DNA from: Candidimonas sp.
Lineage (GTDB): Bacteria > Pseudomonadota > Gammaproteobacteria > Burkholderiales > Burkholderiaceae_B
Reading direction: 5' to 3'
Length of the DNA stretch: 56,799 nt
Assembly (NCBI GenBank): GCA_004297945.1
Contig: SCRC01000099.1
Span: 1-56,799 of the forward strand
Under the pieces are notes generated by a model that was not told where the DNA came from, ran no database searches, and saw only the letters and a program-made list of their open reading frames with translations. Positions 7,389-18,582 of the stretch are shown here, in pieces. Made by a program: the position numbers and the translations under genes. Every line of letters begins with the position of its first letter. The first letter of the stretch is position 1.

Positions 7389-9542
7389 TCAAGCGGCCGC
7401 CTCGGGTGTTGGGGCGGGGCCTTGCGGGCCACCTTGGGCTTCGATACCGCCGATGGCTTTTATGGACAGACGCAGACGACCTTTGTCGTCGGCTTCGATG
7501 ACCTTGATGCGCACAACCTGCCCCACTTTCAACACATCGTTGATGTTGGCGATGCGATAGTTGGCAATCTCGGAGATATGCAGCAGGCCGTCGCGGCCAG
7601 GCAGAACCTGAACAATTGCGCCAAAATCCAGCAGACGCAATACCGGGCCTTCATATTCCTGACCCACTTCCACATTGGCGGTCAGTTCCTTGATGCGGCG
7701 CTCGGCTTCCCTGGCGCGATCGAGATCGGCGCTGGAAATAGTAATCGTGCCATCATCGCCAATATCGATCTGCGTACCGGTTTCTTCAGTCAGAGCGCGG
7801 ATTGTTGCCCCACCCTTGCCGATAACGTCGCGGATTTTGTCCGGATTGATCTTGATAGACAGCATACGCGGCGCAAATTCGGACAACTCGGTGCGCGAGC
7901 CTTCAAGCGCGGCTTTCATCTTTTCCAGAATATGCAAGCGGCCTTCGCGGGCCTGGGCCAGCGCCACCTGCATGATTTCCTTGGTAATGCCCTGGATTTT
8001 GATATCCATTTGCAAGGCGGTGATACCGTTGACGGTGCCAGCCACTTTGAAATCCATATCGCCCAGATGATCTTCGTCGCCCAGAATATCGGTCAGCACA
8101 GCAAACTTGCCGCCTTCCTTGATCAGACCCATGGCCACTCCGGCCACGTGATCTTTAACCGGCACGCCGGCGTCCATCATGGCCAGCGAGCCGCCGCACA
8201 CCGAAGCCATGGAGGAAGAGCCATTGGACTCAGTGATTTCGGACACCACACGTATCGTGTATTGAAAATCGGCGGCGGCAGGCAACAAAGCGATCAACGA
8301 GCGCTTGGCCAGACGGCCATGGCCGATTTCGCGGCGTTTGGGCGAGCCGAAGCGGCCGGTTTCGCCGGTTGCAAACGGAGGCATGTTGTAGTGCATCATG
8401 AAGCGGTCGCGATGCTCGCCCATGATCGAATCAATAATCTGCTCGTCCTGCTTCGTGCCCAATGTAGCCACCACCAGGGCCTGCGTTTCGCCGCGCGTAA
8501 ACAAGGCGCTGCCATGCGCGCGGGGAAGAACCCCCAGTCGAATGCTGATGGGCCGCACGCTGCGGGTATCGCGGCCATCGATGCGTGCTTCGCCGCCCAG
8601 GATCTGGCCGCGCACGATTTTGGCTTCGAGGTCGAACAGCATATTGTCGACTTCGACGCTATCGGGTACGGCTTCGCCTTTGGCCGTGGCATCTTCAAGC
8701 AGCGCAGCCTTGACCTGGGAATAGACCTCGCGCAATTGGGTAGTGCGACCTTGCTTTTCACGAACCTGATAGGCGGCTTGCAGCCCACCCTGGGCCGCTT
8801 GCGCAACGGAGGCAATCAGTGCGTCGTTTTTAGGGGCGGCCTTCCAGTCCCATTCGGGCTTGCCCGCTTCGCCGACCAGTTCGTGAATGGCATTGATCAC
8901 CGCTTGCATCTGTTCATGGCCAAACATCACGCCGCCCAGCATCACATCTTCGGACAGCTGCTGCGCTTCGGATTCCACCATCAGCACGGCCGCTTCGGTG
9001 CCGGCCACCACCAGATTCATTTGCGACTCGTTCAGTTGCGCAATGGTGGGGTTGATGACGTACTGATTATTGATATACCCGACACGTGCGGCGCCAATCG
9101 GGCCATCAAACGGGATGCCCGAAATAGCCAACGCCGCCGATGCGCCAATCAGGGCAGCGATGTCGGGATCGATTTCGGGATTCACCGACAGCGTATGGAT
9201 AATGACCTGAACTTCGTTGTAAAAGCCCTCTGGAAACAAGGGGCGCAAGGGCCGGTCAATCAGGCGCGAAGTGAGTATTTCCTTTTCGGAAGGACGACCT
9301 TCACGCTTGAAAAAACCGCCGGGAATACGGCCGGCGGCATAGGTTTTTTCGACATAATCGACCGTCAGCGGAAAGAAATCCTGCCCGGTTTTGGCTTTCT
9401 TGGCGGCGACCACGGTCGCCAGCACAACGGTGTCTTCAATTGAAACCAGTACCGCGCCAGAGGCCTGACGAGCCATCTCGCCCGTTTCAAGCACCACTGT
9501 GTGCTGGCCATACTGAAACGATTTCGTCACTTTATTAAACAT
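7389..9542 (-). CDS. pnp: Polyribonucleotide nucleotidyltransferase (PNPase)
   Basis: A phosphorolytic 3'-5' exoribonuclease and RNA-degradosome component of 717 residues. It has two RNase PH-like cores ([20 protein letters not shown]; the second with [22 protein letters not shown] catalytic region), an all-alpha linker, a KH domain ([17 protein letters not shown]) and an S1 domain ([13 protein letters not shown]). The ATG at 9542 (MFNKVTKSF) follows AAGGA by 9 bases; the 12 extra upstream codons are unsupported. It is downstream of rpsO with a 91-base gap that is probably an mRNA hairpin region (GTGGCCACCG...CGGTTTTTTTATTG on the two sides). Confidence 0.97.
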   Translation of the reverse strand: MFNKVTKSFQYGQHTVVLETGEMARQASGAVLVSIEDTVVLATVVAAKKAKTGQDFFPLTVDYVEKTYAAGRIPGGFFKREGRPSEKEILTSRLIDRPLRPLFPEGFYNEVQVIIHTLSVNPEIDPDIAALIGASAALAISGIPFDGPIGAARVGYINNQYVINPTIAQLNESQMNLVVAGTEAAVLMVESEAQQLSEDVMLGGVMFGHEQMQAVINAIHELVGEAGKPEWDWKAAPKNDALIASVAQAAQGGLQAAYQVREKQGRTTQLREVYSQVKAALLEDATAKGEAVPDSVEVDNMLFDLEAKIVRGQILGGEARIDGRDTRSVRPISIRLGVLPRAHGSALFTRGETQALVVATLGTKQDEQIIDSIMGEHRDRFMMHYNMPPFATGETGRFGSPKRREIGHGRLAKRSLIALLPAAADFQYTIRVVSEITESNGSSSMASVCGGSLAMMDAGVPVKDHVAGVAMGLIKEGGKFAVLTDILGDEDHLGDMDFKVAGTVNGITALQMDIKIQGITKEIMQVALAQAREGRLHILEKMKAALEGSRTELSEFAPRMLSIKINPDKIRDVIGKGGATIRALTEETGTQIDIGDDGTITISSADLDRAREAERRIKELTANVEVGQEYEGPVLRLLDFGAIVQVLPGRDGLLHISEIANYRIANINDVLKVGQVVRIKVIEADDKGRLRLSIKAIGGIEAQGGPQGPAPTPEAAA

Positions 9543-9633
9543 AGCGGAATATCCTTGCAATAAAAAAACCGTGGCCACCGCGAATTGCTATCGCCGTGTC
9601 CACGGTTGCATCGTGGGGAGCCAGCCCCGAGTA

Positions 9634-9903
9634 TCACTTGCGCAGACCGAGCTTTTCGATCAGGGAGCGATACGAATCAGGGTTGCGGCCTTTGAGGTAA
9701 TCGAGCAATTTGCGGCGGCGGCTGACCATGCGCAGCAGACCACGACGCGAGTGGTGATCTTTCATGTGGGTCTTGAAGTGGCCAGTGAGCTCATTGATGC
9801 GGGCCGTAAGCAGCGCCACTTGCACTTCTGGAGAACCGGTATCGCCCTGAGCGCGTTGATATTGCGTAACGATATCGGATTTTTTGATGTCAGCAACAGA
9901 CAT
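9634..9903 (-). CDS. rpsO: 30S ribosomal protein S15
   Basis: The 89 residues match S15 throughout: [21 protein letters not shown], the [21 protein letters not shown] core that binds the 16S rRNA three-way junction, and the C-terminal LIEKLGLRK. It is followed by pnp in the universal rpsO-pnp arrangement. Confidence 0.98.
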   Translation of the reverse strand: MSVADIKKSDIVTQYQRAQGDTGSPEVQVALLTARINELTGHFKTHMKDHHSRRGLLRMVSRRRKLLDYLKGRNPDSYRSLIEKLGLRK

Positions 9904-10058
9904 TAGTAAGCCTCTTTAACAAGCGTCAGAGCCGAGGTGCCCTGACGTGGCGGTTGAAAACAAATAGGCCTCAAAGCCGATGGCGCTAGAGCGCCGCAAA
10001 CTCGAAGCCCATGCATTATAGCGGATTGCCCCGCCCTTAGCTAAACGGCCGCTACATT

Positions 10059-10084
10059 TGTAGCGGCACCCCTTGTGGGTGCCA
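10059..10084. repeat. Type-A palindromic repeat
   Basis: Full copy in the rpsO/lipoprotein divergent gap. Immediately left of it GCTACATT TGTAGC forms an extra small palindrome, so a second half-element may abut it. Confidence 0.8.
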
Positions 10085-10169
10085 GGGCCCAAACAATTCA
10101 AATCCAGAATCCCTTAGTCCACAAGCCATTGAATGAGCGATAATGATTGCACAAACAGGAGTTCCCATC

Positions 10170-10703
10170 ATGGCTTCGAACATGGCTTATCTGACTACCT
10201 CGGCCCGCTTGATGCGAACGGGCCTGGCCGTGGCGGCGCTGGGCGCACTGGCGGCTTGCGCGAATATGAACAACATCCCGGCGGGTGCAACGCTCGCTCA
10301 GGTTGAAGCGCAATTTGGCCAGCCCAATTTCTCGTGCCCGGACGATACTGGCGGCCGGCACCTGATCTGGACCCAACAACCCATGGGGCAGTATGCCTGG
10401 GGCACGCATGTCAATGCCGCGGGCCAGATTGATCGCGTCACGCCCCTGCTCACCGACAAACATTTCCAGCTTCTGGCCAAAGGAACCTGGACCCAAGACC
10501 AGGTGCGCTGCGAGTTCGGGCCGCCGGCCATTATCGATAGCGTTGGCATGCCCTCGGTCAGCGTGCATGTCTGGAGTTATCGGTATCGGGAGAACAGTGC
10601 CTGGAATTCACTGATGTACGTATATTTCGGCCACGACGGTTCGCACGTAACCCGCTTTCATCCCGGCCCCGACCCGATGTATGAAAAACGCAATAATTTA
10701 TAA
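10170..10703 (+). CDS. Predicted outer-membrane lipoprotein with BamE/SmpA-like fold
   Basis: A 177-residue protein with a lipoprotein signal peptide ending in LAAC (cysteine about residue 30). After that comes PAGATLAQVEAQFGQPN, the pattern of BamE/SmpA-type domains (short helix, then FGxP turn), with a second similar stretch TWTQDQVRCEFGPP. The repeat of this unit suggests two tandem domains. The ATG at 10170 has AGGAG 8 bases upstream; an ATG nine codons earlier is less likely. Function unknown; the real BamE is usually shorter, so this is a paralogous family. Confidence 0.8.
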   Translation: MASNMAYLTTSARLMRTGLAVAALGALAACANMNNIPAGATLAQVEAQFGQPNFSCPDDTGGRHLIWTQQPMGQYAWGTHVNAAGQIDRVTPLLTDKHFQLLAKGTWTQDQVRCEFGPPAIIDSVGMPSVSVHVWSYRYRENSAWNSLMYVYFGHDGSHVTRFHPGPDPMYEKRNNL

Positions 10704-10724
10704 TCCTGAAAATTGATTTACGGC

Positions 10725-10750
10725 TGGCACCCACAAGGGGTGCCGCTACA
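10725..10750. repeat. Type-A palindromic repeat
   Basis: Complete copy in the 52-base convergent gap between the lipoprotein gene and pssA; it may double as their terminator-like hairpin. Confidence 0.85.
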
Positions 10751-10755
10751 TCAAT

Positions 10756-11547
10756 CTACTTATCGTTATCGGCCAACCCATCCGGGCCATGGCGCAGGCG
10801 GTTTCGCAGCTTGCGCGCGCGGCGCCAGCGCCAGAGCATGGTGGCCCAGCCCGACACTCCGTACACCACAAACAGGCCAAATAATACGACGGGCGGGTCG
10901 CTGGATACGAAAACGAATACGGCCACCAGCAGCAAAATCACCCAGAACGGCACGCTGCGTCCCAGGGCGAACGATTTCCCGCTATAAAACGGCGTATTGG
11001 TCACCATGGCAACGCCCCCGTATACCGTGATCACAAAAGCCAGCCAGGCAATGGTGCTGTGTTGCAGCAAGAATTTATTATCGACCGCCAGCCACACGAA
11101 ACCGGCCACCAGGGCCGCCGCCGCCGGGCTGGGCAGGCCCTGGAAGAAACGCTTGTCGACGGTGCCGATGTTGGCGTTGAAACGCGCCAGGCGCAAGGCC
11201 GCCCCGACCACGTAGATGAATGCGGCCAGCCAGCCCCATCGCCCCAGATCGCGCAACATCCACTCGTAGATAACCAGGGCCGGCGCAATACCGAACGAGG
11301 CCATGTCCGACAGTGAGTCGTACTGTTCGCCAAAGGCGGATTGCGTATTGGTGAGCCGCGCCACGCGCCCATCCATGCCATCGAACACCATGGCCGCAAA
11401 AATTGCGATGGCCGCAATTTCGAAACGCCCGTTCATGGCCTGCACAACAGCATAAAAACCCGAAAACAGATTGGCCGTCGTAAACGCATTCGGCAGCAAA
11501 TATATGCTGCGCCGGCGGGTAGGTTCGTCAAGCGGAAAATTAGACAT
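10756..11547 (-). CDS. pssA: CDP-diacylglycerol-serine O-phosphatidyltransferase
   Basis: An inner-membrane enzyme making phosphatidylserine from CDP-diacylglycerol and serine. The CDP-alcohol phosphotransferase signature DGX2ARX8GX3DX3D is present as DGMDGRVARL...GEQYDSLSD (about residues 56-81). Several hydrophobic spans follow. The 263 residues fit the class II family. It lies 4 bases downstream of psd, the next enzyme in the same pathway. Confidence 0.96.
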   Translation of the reverse strand: MSNFPLDEPTRRRSIYLLPNAFTTANLFSGFYAVVQAMNGRFEIAAIAIFAAMVFDGMDGRVARLTNTQSAFGEQYDSLSDMASFGIAPALVIYEWMLRDLGRWGWLAAFIYVVGAALRLARFNANIGTVDKRFFQGLPSPAAAALVAGFVWLAVDNKFLLQHSTIAWLAFVITVYGGVAMVTNTPFYSGKSFALGRSVPFWVILLLVAVFVFVSSDPPVVLFGLFVVYGVSGWATMLWRWRRARKLRNRLRHGPDGLADNDK

Positions 11548-11551
11548 AGGG

Positions 11552-12214
11552 CTACTCTTGATTGGCTACAGGCAGCTCGGCCAGCACCGTGCTGGTTGCG
11601 TGCACCTTGTCGCCTATTGACACCCGAGGCCGCGAACCCAAGGGTAAATATACATCCACGCGTGATCCGAAACGGATAAAGCCATAGCGCTGGCCGCCAT
11701 ACACCTTGTCGCCCGGCTTTATGTAGCACAGAATGCGCTTGGCGATCAGGCCCGCAACTTGCACGCAAGTGACCACATGACCATGCCCGGTGCGCAGAAC
11801 CGTGGCATTGCGTTCGTTTTGAGTAGACGCCTTATCGAGCGCCGCATTGAAAAACTGCCCGGCAAAATAATCTATCGATACGACCTCGCCTGCGACCGGC
11901 GCGCGATTCGAATGGACGTTGAATACGTTCATGAAGACGCTGATTTTCAGTGCATTGCGTTGGGCGTACGGATCGTTGATCTCTTCAACCGACACCACCC
12001 GCCCGTCGGCGGGCGACAGCACATTAAGCTCGCCGTCCGAAGCCACCCGGGCCGGGTCGCGAAAAAACTGCAACACAAACAGAGTTATCAGCCACAAGGG
12101 CAGCGAGCCCCAGGGCGACCAGAAAGTGAACAGAACGGAAATGAGCACCATGGCGGCCAGATACGGCCAGCCTTCGCGTGCAATAACAGGGTGCGGATAG
12201 GCGGGTTTATTCAT
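11552..12214 (-). CDS. psd: Phosphatidylserine decarboxylase proenzyme
   Basis: Decarboxylates phosphatidylserine to phosphatidylethanolamine. The 220-residue short form has an N-terminal membrane segment, [15 protein letters not shown], and the self-cleavage site in [11 protein letters not shown]; the serine becomes the pyruvoyl group of the small chain. It is coupled to pssA downstream. In related genomes this pair follows ilvBNC, as here, so the five genes may share a transcript. Confidence 0.95.
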   Translation of the reverse strand: MNKPAYPHPVIAREGWPYLAAMVLISVLFTFWSPWGSLPLWLITLFVLQFFRDPARVASDGELNVLSPADGRVVSVEEINDPYAQRNALKISVFMNVFNVHSNRAPVAGEVVSIDYFAGQFFNAALDKASTQNERNATVLRTGHGHVVTCVQVAGLIAKRILCYIKPGDKVYGGQRYGFIRFGSRVDVYLPLGSRPRVSIGDKVHATSTVLAELPVANQE

Positions 12215-12317
12215 CGTGAGTAGAAGAATAACCGAATTAGACGAACGAGGGGATGGCGCCCGCTACAAAAATGGGCACCAAAATCATTGGCGGCCGAGAG
12301 GGTATGTACAAAAGGAA

Positions 12318-12463
12318 TGGCACCCACAAGGGGTGCCGCTACAAAGACATGCCCGTGAATTACGTAGCGGCAGCCCTTGTGGCTGCCATTTCCGCGCTAG
12401 AAAATCGGGTGCGCCCCATGTGCTGGGCGTACAAAAATGGCAGCCACAAGGGCTGCCGCTACA
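12318..12463. repeat. Cluster of three palindromic repeats (A, B, B)
   Basis: A type-A copy (12318-12343), a type-B copy in the opposite orientation (12363-12388, stem GGCAGCC/GGCTGCC) and a second type-B copy (12438-12463). The first two and their 19-base spacer resemble the pair at 47887-47957. The cluster fills the ilvC-psd gap. Confidence 0.85.
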
Positions 12464-12479
12464 AGCCTGGCAAAGAAAT

Positions 12480-13496
<1,017 letters not shown>

Positions 13497-13578
13497 TTAT
13501 AAAACTCCAGGATTCAAGAAATTGTTGTTGCTTCTAATTTAAGAAATGGCTGTTGCCAATAGATAATTGCTGCTTTGA

Positions 13579-13604
13579 TGGCAGCCACAAGGGCTGCCGC
13601 TACA
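13579..13604. repeat. Type-B palindromic repeat
   Basis: TGGCAGCC, loop ACAAG, GGCTGCC, GCTACA, located in the ilvN-ilvC gap 13 bases before the ilvN stop codon, inside what should be one transcript. Confidence 0.85.
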
Positions 13605-13616
13605 CAAACATATGCT

Positions 13617-14108
13617 TTATAGCTTGAGGACACGTTCTCCGCGGCCTATGCCTGAAACGCCGGTGCGCACGGTTTCCAGAATCGCGCTGCGATCCAGGGC
13701 GCCGATAAAGGCTTCGATTTTTTCTTGCACCCCCGTCAATTCGATGGTGTAGACCTTGTCGGTAACATCGATGATACGGCCGCGAAAGATATCCGCCATG
13801 CGTTTCATCTCTTCGCGCTCTTTGCCCACCGCCCGCACCTTGATCAGCATCAGTTCGCGCTCGATGTGCGGGCCTTCGGACAAATCCACCACCTTGACCA
13901 CGTCCACCAGACGGTTCAGATGCTTGGTGATTTGTTCGACGACTTCGTCCGAGCCCTCGGTCACGATCGTCATACGCGACAGCGTAGAGTCTTCGGTAGG
14001 GGCCACCGTCAAGGTTTCAATGTTGTAGCCGCGCGCCGAAAACAGCCCCACTACGCGCGACAAGGCGCCGGGTTCGTTTTCCAGAAGGATAGAAATGACG
14101 TGTTTCAT
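13617..14108 (-). CDS. ilvN: Acetolactate synthase small (regulatory) subunit
   Basis: The 163-residue protein starts with the ACT domain (ISILLENEPGALSRVVGLFSARGYNIETL) that binds valine and sets feedback inhibition, and has the C-terminal regulatory domain (GRIIDVTDKVYTIELTG). Its size matches IlvH/IlvN of the larger type. It is 12 bases downstream of ilvB, so expression of the two subunits is surely coupled. Confidence 0.96.
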   Translation of the reverse strand: MKHVISILLENEPGALSRVVGLFSARGYNIETLTVAPTEDSTLSRMTIVTEGSDEVVEQITKHLNRLVDVVKVVDLSEGPHIERELMLIKVRAVGKEREEMKRMADIFRGRIIDVTDKVYTIELTGVQEKIEAFIGALDRSAILETVRTGVSGIGRGERVLKL

Positions 14109-14120
14109 TGTTTTCTCTCC

Positions 14121-15842
14121 TTACAGGTCTTCTGAGCCAAGCAGCATCTCGGTCAAGCCACGGCCCGACTTCACCATCGGCCATACGTTTTCGGTCTGGT
14201 CGGTAATGAAATCCATAAACACCAGCCTATCCTTGTGCTTGGTAAAGGCCTCGCGTATCGCGGGCTCTACATCGGCCGGTTTATCGATGCGCATGCCCAC
14301 GTGGCCATAGCTTTCAACCAGTTTGACGAAATCCGGCAAGGCATCAACGTAGGATTCTGAGTAACGCGAGCCATAATCGATTTGCTGCCATTGCCGCACC
14401 ATGCCCAGATAGCGGTTGTTCAGACACAGCACCTTGGGCGTCAGGTGATACTGTTTGCAGGTGGAAAGCTCCTGGATATTCATCTGAATCGAGCCCTCGC
14501 CGGTGATCACCGCCACATCGCTGCCCGGATTGGCCATCTGCACGCCCATGGCGTAGGGCAATCCCACACCCATGGTGCCCAGGCCGCCCGAATTGATCCA
14601 GCGCCTTGGCTCATCGAACCGGTAATATTGCGCGGCCCACATCTGATGCTGCCCCACGTCCGAGGTCACAAATGCTTGCCCGCCCGTGACTTCCCACAAT
14701 TTCTCAACCACGTACTGCGGTTTGATAATGGTGTCCGACCCCTCATATTTAAGGCACTGGCGACCGCGCCAGGTAGTAATTTGCTGCCACCATTTGGCCA
14801 GGGCCGGCTTATTGGGGGGAGTGTCCGCGCTAGCCTGTTCATAAAGAACATAGAGGTCTTGCAACACGTCTTTCACGTTGCCCACGATAGGCACATCGAC
14901 GCGCACGCGCTTGGAAATGGACGACGGGTCAATATCGATATGTATGATCTTGCGCGGATTCTGGGCGAAATTCTTGGGGTTGCCGATGACGCGATCATCG
15001 AACCGCGCGCCAACGGCCAGCAAGACATCACAATGCTGCATGGCCATATTGGCTTCGTAAGTGCCATGCATGCCGGGCATGCCCATGAACTTGTCATCGC
15101 TGGCCGGAAACGCCCCCAGGCCCATAAGGGTATTGGTGCACGGTGCCCCCAGCAACTCCACGATCCGGCGCAATTCGGGTGCCGCGTCAGAGAGCACGAC
15201 GCCGCCGCCCGAATACACCATGGGGCGCTCGGCCGCCAACAGCATTTGCACCGCTTTCTTAATTTGCCCCTGATGCCCTTTGGTCACCGGAGCGTAAGAG
15301 CGCATATGCATTTCGCCGCGCGGCGGCGTGTACTTGCAGGTCGCTACCGTAATGTCCTTGGGAATATCGACCAGCACGGGGCCAGGCCGGCCAGTTTTGG
15401 CAATATAAAACGCGCGGCGCATGGTTTCGGCCAGATTTTTCACATCGCGCACCAAAAAATTGTGCTTGACGCAGGGCCGCGTAATGCCCACGGTATCGCA
15501 TTCCTGGAAGGCATCTTCGCCTATGGCGTAACTGGGCACCTGGCCGCTGATGATCACCATGGGGATGGAGTCCATGTAGGCGGTGGCAATACCTGTCACG
15601 GCATTGGTCACGCCCGGGCCGCTGGTCACCAGGGCGACACCAATCTTGTTCGAAGAACGCGAATAGGCATCGGCCGCGTGCACGGCTGCTTGCTCGTGAC
15701 GCACCAGAATATGCTGAAATTTGTCTTGTTTGTAAATGGCATCGTAGATGTACAGGACCGCACCACCGGGGTAACCAAAAACGTGGTCAACACCCTCTTC
15801 GGCCAGACAACGCACGACGATATCGGCACCATTGAGTTCCAT
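14121..15842 (-). CDS. ilvB: Acetolactate synthase large (catalytic) subunit
   Basis: Thiamine-diphosphate enzyme condensing pyruvate with pyruvate or 2-ketobutyrate. The 573 residues contain GYPGGAVLYIYDA, the catalytic glutamate in HEQAAVHAADAY, the central FAD-binding domain, and the TPP-binding GEGSIQMN...N region. I placed the start at 15842 (MELNGADIV), which AAGGAA precedes by 7 bases; the ORF extends upstream without support. It heads the ilvB-ilvN-ilvC operon. Confidence 0.96.
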   Translation of the reverse strand: MELNGADIVVRCLAEEGVDHVFGYPGGAVLYIYDAIYKQDKFQHILVRHEQAAVHAADAYSRSSNKIGVALVTSGPGVTNAVTGIATAYMDSIPMVIISGQVPSYAIGEDAFQECDTVGITRPCVKHNFLVRDVKNLAETMRRAFYIAKTGRPGPVLVDIPKDITVATCKYTPPRGEMHMRSYAPVTKGHQGQIKKAVQMLLAAERPMVYSGGGVVLSDAAPELRRIVELLGAPCTNTLMGLGAFPASDDKFMGMPGMHGTYEANMAMQHCDVLLAVGARFDDRVIGNPKNFAQNPRKIIHIDIDPSSISKRVRVDVPIVGNVKDVLQDLYVLYEQASADTPPNKPALAKWWQQITTWRGRQCLKYEGSDTIIKPQYVVEKLWEVTGGQAFVTSDVGQHQMWAAQYYRFDEPRRWINSGGLGTMGVGLPYAMGVQMANPGSDVAVITGEGSIQMNIQELSTCKQYHLTPKVLCLNNRYLGMVRQWQQIDYGSRYSESYVDALPDFVKLVESYGHVGMRIDKPADVEPAIREAFTKHKDRLVFMDFITDQTENVWPMVKSGRGLTEMLLGSEDL

Positions 15843-16294
15843 GTTGTATTCCTTTCGTAACCGGCACTGATATCCCGATTGGCCAGACTGGGCCAGAGCT
15901 TGAGCCGGTTGCGGCAACATAATCCGGCGCTTTATGGCTCACGGAGCCATGCCACCCAGACACCTTGCCGTCCCGACACGCACTCGTCGAAACGCAGTAC
16001 GAGCGTTCATCATGAACGCGGGAGGTAGAAACGGATGCTTTGGCAACACACGCTTGTGGCGCGGCCAACAGCCAATAAATGCAGGCGCAAAAAACCGGGC
16101 GGGTAACCCGGACGACGTAGCCCTTTACAACCCGCCCTGGATAGGTGGACGAGCCGGACGGATACTTTACCGCGTTGCAGCATCAGAATCAAATCGCCCA
16201 GGTTCAAAGATCGGCACGCAGCCACACGCAAAATAGAAGAATCTGACCCTGTCTACCTCTATACTTCGCATAACTTCATTATGCCGGACCTTGC
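15843..16294. other. Divergent intergenic region ilvB / yccS
   Basis: About 450 bases with no supported protein gene. It holds the ilvB leader (with the candidate attenuator) and must contain both divergent promoters. Small ORFs inside it look like chance frames. Confidence 0.5.
16089..16137 (-). promoter_or_regulatory. Candidate attenuator in the ilvB leader
   Basis: On the minus strand two mutually exclusive hairpins can form. A long one pairs GGGCGGGT (16130-16137) with ACCCGCCC (16097-16104). A short one pairs CCGGG (16107-16111) with CCCGG (16095-16099), directly followed by six T (16089-16094). Just upstream the reading frame ATGCTGCAACGC.. passes through codons for V-S-V-R-L-V-H-L, rich in the pathway's end products. 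No stop codon closes that frame before the hairpin, so a classic leader peptide is not proven. Confidence 0.45.
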
Positions 16295-18520
16295 ATGGCG
16301 CTACGTATTCCGCAACTGCAGCGTTTCTTTTACAGCCATTATTTTTTTGGTGGCCTGCGCCAGGCCATTGGCGTGCTGCTGCCGGCGATACTGATGGGAG
16401 GCCTGTTCAATCGTTACGACATCGGCATGATTGCGGCGATGGGCGCCTTGTGCGTAGCCATCATCGACCAGCCTGGCGGCCCCCGGCGTTACCGGACCAA
16501 CGAAATGCTGGGCGGTATTGTGCTGGGATCCCTGACCGTTGCCATTACCGGCATGGCCTCGTTGAACCCGCTGCTGATCTGGCTCATTGTCCCGCTACTG
16601 AGTTTCTTTCTTTCAATACTCACCGTATTCGGCAAACGCGGCGGCCTGATCGGCTTCGCATGCCTGCTGCTTATGACGCTTACCATGCACACGTCGCTGC
16701 AGCCCCAACAGGTGTTGGGCCACACCCTGTACTCCATGCTGGGCGGCGTGTTCTATTTTATTTTCAGCTTTTGCTTAAGCAGCGTGTTCTGGTTTCGCAT
16801 AGAACAGCAAGCGCTTTCCGTTGCGCTCTTCGCCACCGCCGACTACATGGCAGCGCGATCGCGGTTCTACGATGTCGCCACCAACCTCGATGCCAACTAC
16901 CGGCAACTGATCCGCACCCAGGCCGACATGACTGACAAACAGCAGGCGGCGCGCGACATGGTGTTGCGCGAATTGCCCAAAGGACATGGCCGCGGCGATC
17001 ATCATCGGATCGCGCTGCTGAATATTTTTGTGGGTATGATCGACTTGCTCGACAGCCTGGTCGCCACCCATACCGACTATGCAACGCTGCGCCAGCGCCT
17101 GCCCGACAGCGACATTATGCTGTTCTGCCGCGATGCCCTGTACAAGCTATCGGTCAGCATCGGACGCGTCGCACTCAATATCGCCCGCAACAAGCAAGTA
17201 AAGGAACGCAGCAGCGTCAAAGCCGAATTGCGAGCCATCGAGTACGAACTGGAACATTATCGCCGCCAAGGCCTGGATACAAACGAGCCCGAGGTCTACG
17301 CCCTTTTGGTACAAGTGCTGCGCCGCCTGCGCAATGCGGCAAAAAGCATCGACCGCATGGCCGAACAAACGCAGCGCAGCACGACTGAAGCCTCGGTGAA
17401 CTTGCGCCTGAACAAATCCCTGCTGCCATTTCTGTCGCGCCAGGAATTGCGCTTCGGCATGCTGACCAGCAATTTTCGGCTGAGCTCCCCCCATTTCCGT
17501 TACGCCTTGCGGGTGGCGATCGCCGTCATGGCCGGCATGGGCCTGACCGCCGTGCTGGGGCTATTCATGACGAAGGAAGGCATGACCGTAACGCTGGCGG
17601 CACACAGCTATTGGATTATCCTCACCATCATCATCGTCATGAAGCCCGGCTTCGCTCTGACTCGGCAACGCAACGGTTGGCGGCTGACCGGAACCCTGAT
17701 CGGCTGCGCTCTGGCCTTTGTGCTCTTTAACCTGACCCACAACCTTGACATCTACTTCGCGGTGCTGGTCGTCGCCTACGTACTGGGCAGCAGCCTGGTC
17801 CAATTGAACTACACCGTATCAGCCATTTTCAACACCTTGTTCGTACTGCTGGCTTTTCAATTCTTGTCGCCAGGCACCAATTTCGTCATTGGTGAACGGG
17901 CGGTCGACACGGTGATCGGCTGCGGCCTGGCCCTGCTTTGCAGCTATATCCTGCCATGGTGGGAACGCAGCTATATGGATCCGCTGGCGCGTGCCGCCCG
18001 CGTCGCCAACCAGGAATTTCTGAAGTCCGGACTGCACTACGCCGCGCTGCGCCGCGCCCAACTCGGCTCGGACGCGCCGCCCGCCGCGCAACAGGCCAAG
18101 CGGGACACCGAACTCGAAGACGCCGATTTTGCCCTGCGTCTGGCGCGCAAAAACGTGCATATCGCCTTTGGCAATTTTGCTGCGGCGTTCTATCGCATGA
18201 TGGGCGAACCCGTATCGCATCAGAAGGATGTGCCGGAGCTGAACAACCTGCTTATCCAGAACCATGTACTGGCCTCGCAGATCAGCGCCGCCGTCCCCAT
18301 CCTGGCCACCCTCCCCGTCGTGCCCGACGGCGTACAAAAAATGCTCGATGCCATTTCGACGCTGTTGTCAGGCCAGGATGCCACGCCCCCCACCTCGATC
18401 GAAACCGAAGGCGAGATGGCAGCCCTCGCCTATCCGTTAAAACAAATGGCCAAAGCCGCCCAGCTAATCCGCCGGGAAATGCGCGGGCTGGAAGCCGTCG
18501 CAGCAGAGAAGCTCTTGTAG
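16295..18520 (+). CDS. YccS/FUSC-family inner-membrane protein
   Basis: The 741 residues form two similar membrane halves, each with a cluster of hydrophobic spans (about residues 20-165 and 405-545) followed by a soluble helical region. This is the layout of the fusaric-acid-resistance-like YccS/YhfK family. The first half starts with FGGLRQAIGVLLPAILMGGL and has the DQPGGPRRYR loop. The family is thought to export aromatic or other organic acids, but the substrate here is unknown. The stop codon TAG lies inside the palindromic repeat starting at 18516. Confidence 0.88.
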   Translation: MALRIPQLQRFFYSHYFFGGLRQAIGVLLPAILMGGLFNRYDIGMIAAMGALCVAIIDQPGGPRRYRTNEMLGGIVLGSLTVAITGMASLNPLLIWLIVPLLSFFLSILTVFGKRGGLIGFACLLLMTLTMHTSLQPQQVLGHTLYSMLGGVFYFIFSFCLSSVFWFRIEQQALSVALFATADYMAARSRFYDVATNLDANYRQLIRTQADMTDKQQAARDMVLRELPKGHGRGDHHRIALLNIFVGMIDLLDSLVATHTDYATLRQRLPDSDIMLFCRDALYKLSVSIGRVALNIARNKQVKERSSVKAELRAIEYELEHYRRQGLDTNEPEVYALLVQVLRRLRNAAKSIDRMAEQTQRSTTEASVNLRLNKSLLPFLSRQELRFGMLTSNFRLSSPHFRYALRVAIAVMAGMGLTAVLGLFMTKEGMTVTLAAHSYWIILTIIIVMKPGFALTRQRNGWRLTGTLIGCALAFVLFNLTHNLDIYFAVLVVAYVLGSSLVQLNYTVSAIFNTLFVLLAFQFLSPGTNFVIGERAVDTVIGCGLALLCSYILPWWERSYMDPLARAARVANQEFLKSGLHYAALRRAQLGSDAPPAAQQAKRDTELEDADFALRLARKNVHIAFGNFAAAFYRMMGEPVSHQKDVPELNNLLIQNHVLASQISAAVPILATLPVVPDGVQKMLDAISTLLSGQDATPPTSIETEGEMAALAYPLKQMAKAAQLIRREMRGLEAVAAEKLL

Positions 18521-18541
18521 CGGCACCCCTTGTGGGTGCCA
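18516..18541. repeat. Type-A palindromic repeat overlapping the yccS-like stop codon
   Basis: The repeat begins TGTAGCGG and the TAG inside it is the stop codon of the preceding gene (CTC TTG TAG). The stem GGCACCC/GGGTGCC is perfect. Confidence 0.85.
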
Positions 18542-18582
18542 TCGCCCGGCATTGCCCAAACAGGCGACCACTGGCATCGCCC

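Noticed and set aside
7422..9443. Long plus-strand open frame (673 codons) opposite pnp
   Set aside because: It is the antisense shadow of pnp, which carries all PNPase motifs. The shadow has no family motif and owes its length to codon bias.
10098..10568. Minus-strand ORF opposite the BamE-like lipoprotein
   Set aside because: Shadow frame; the plus-strand protein has a signal peptide, lipobox and ribosome site.
14382..15860. Plus-strand open frame (492 codons) opposite ilvB
   Set aside because: Shadow of ilvB; very His/Arg-rich, no recognisable domain, no ribosome site.
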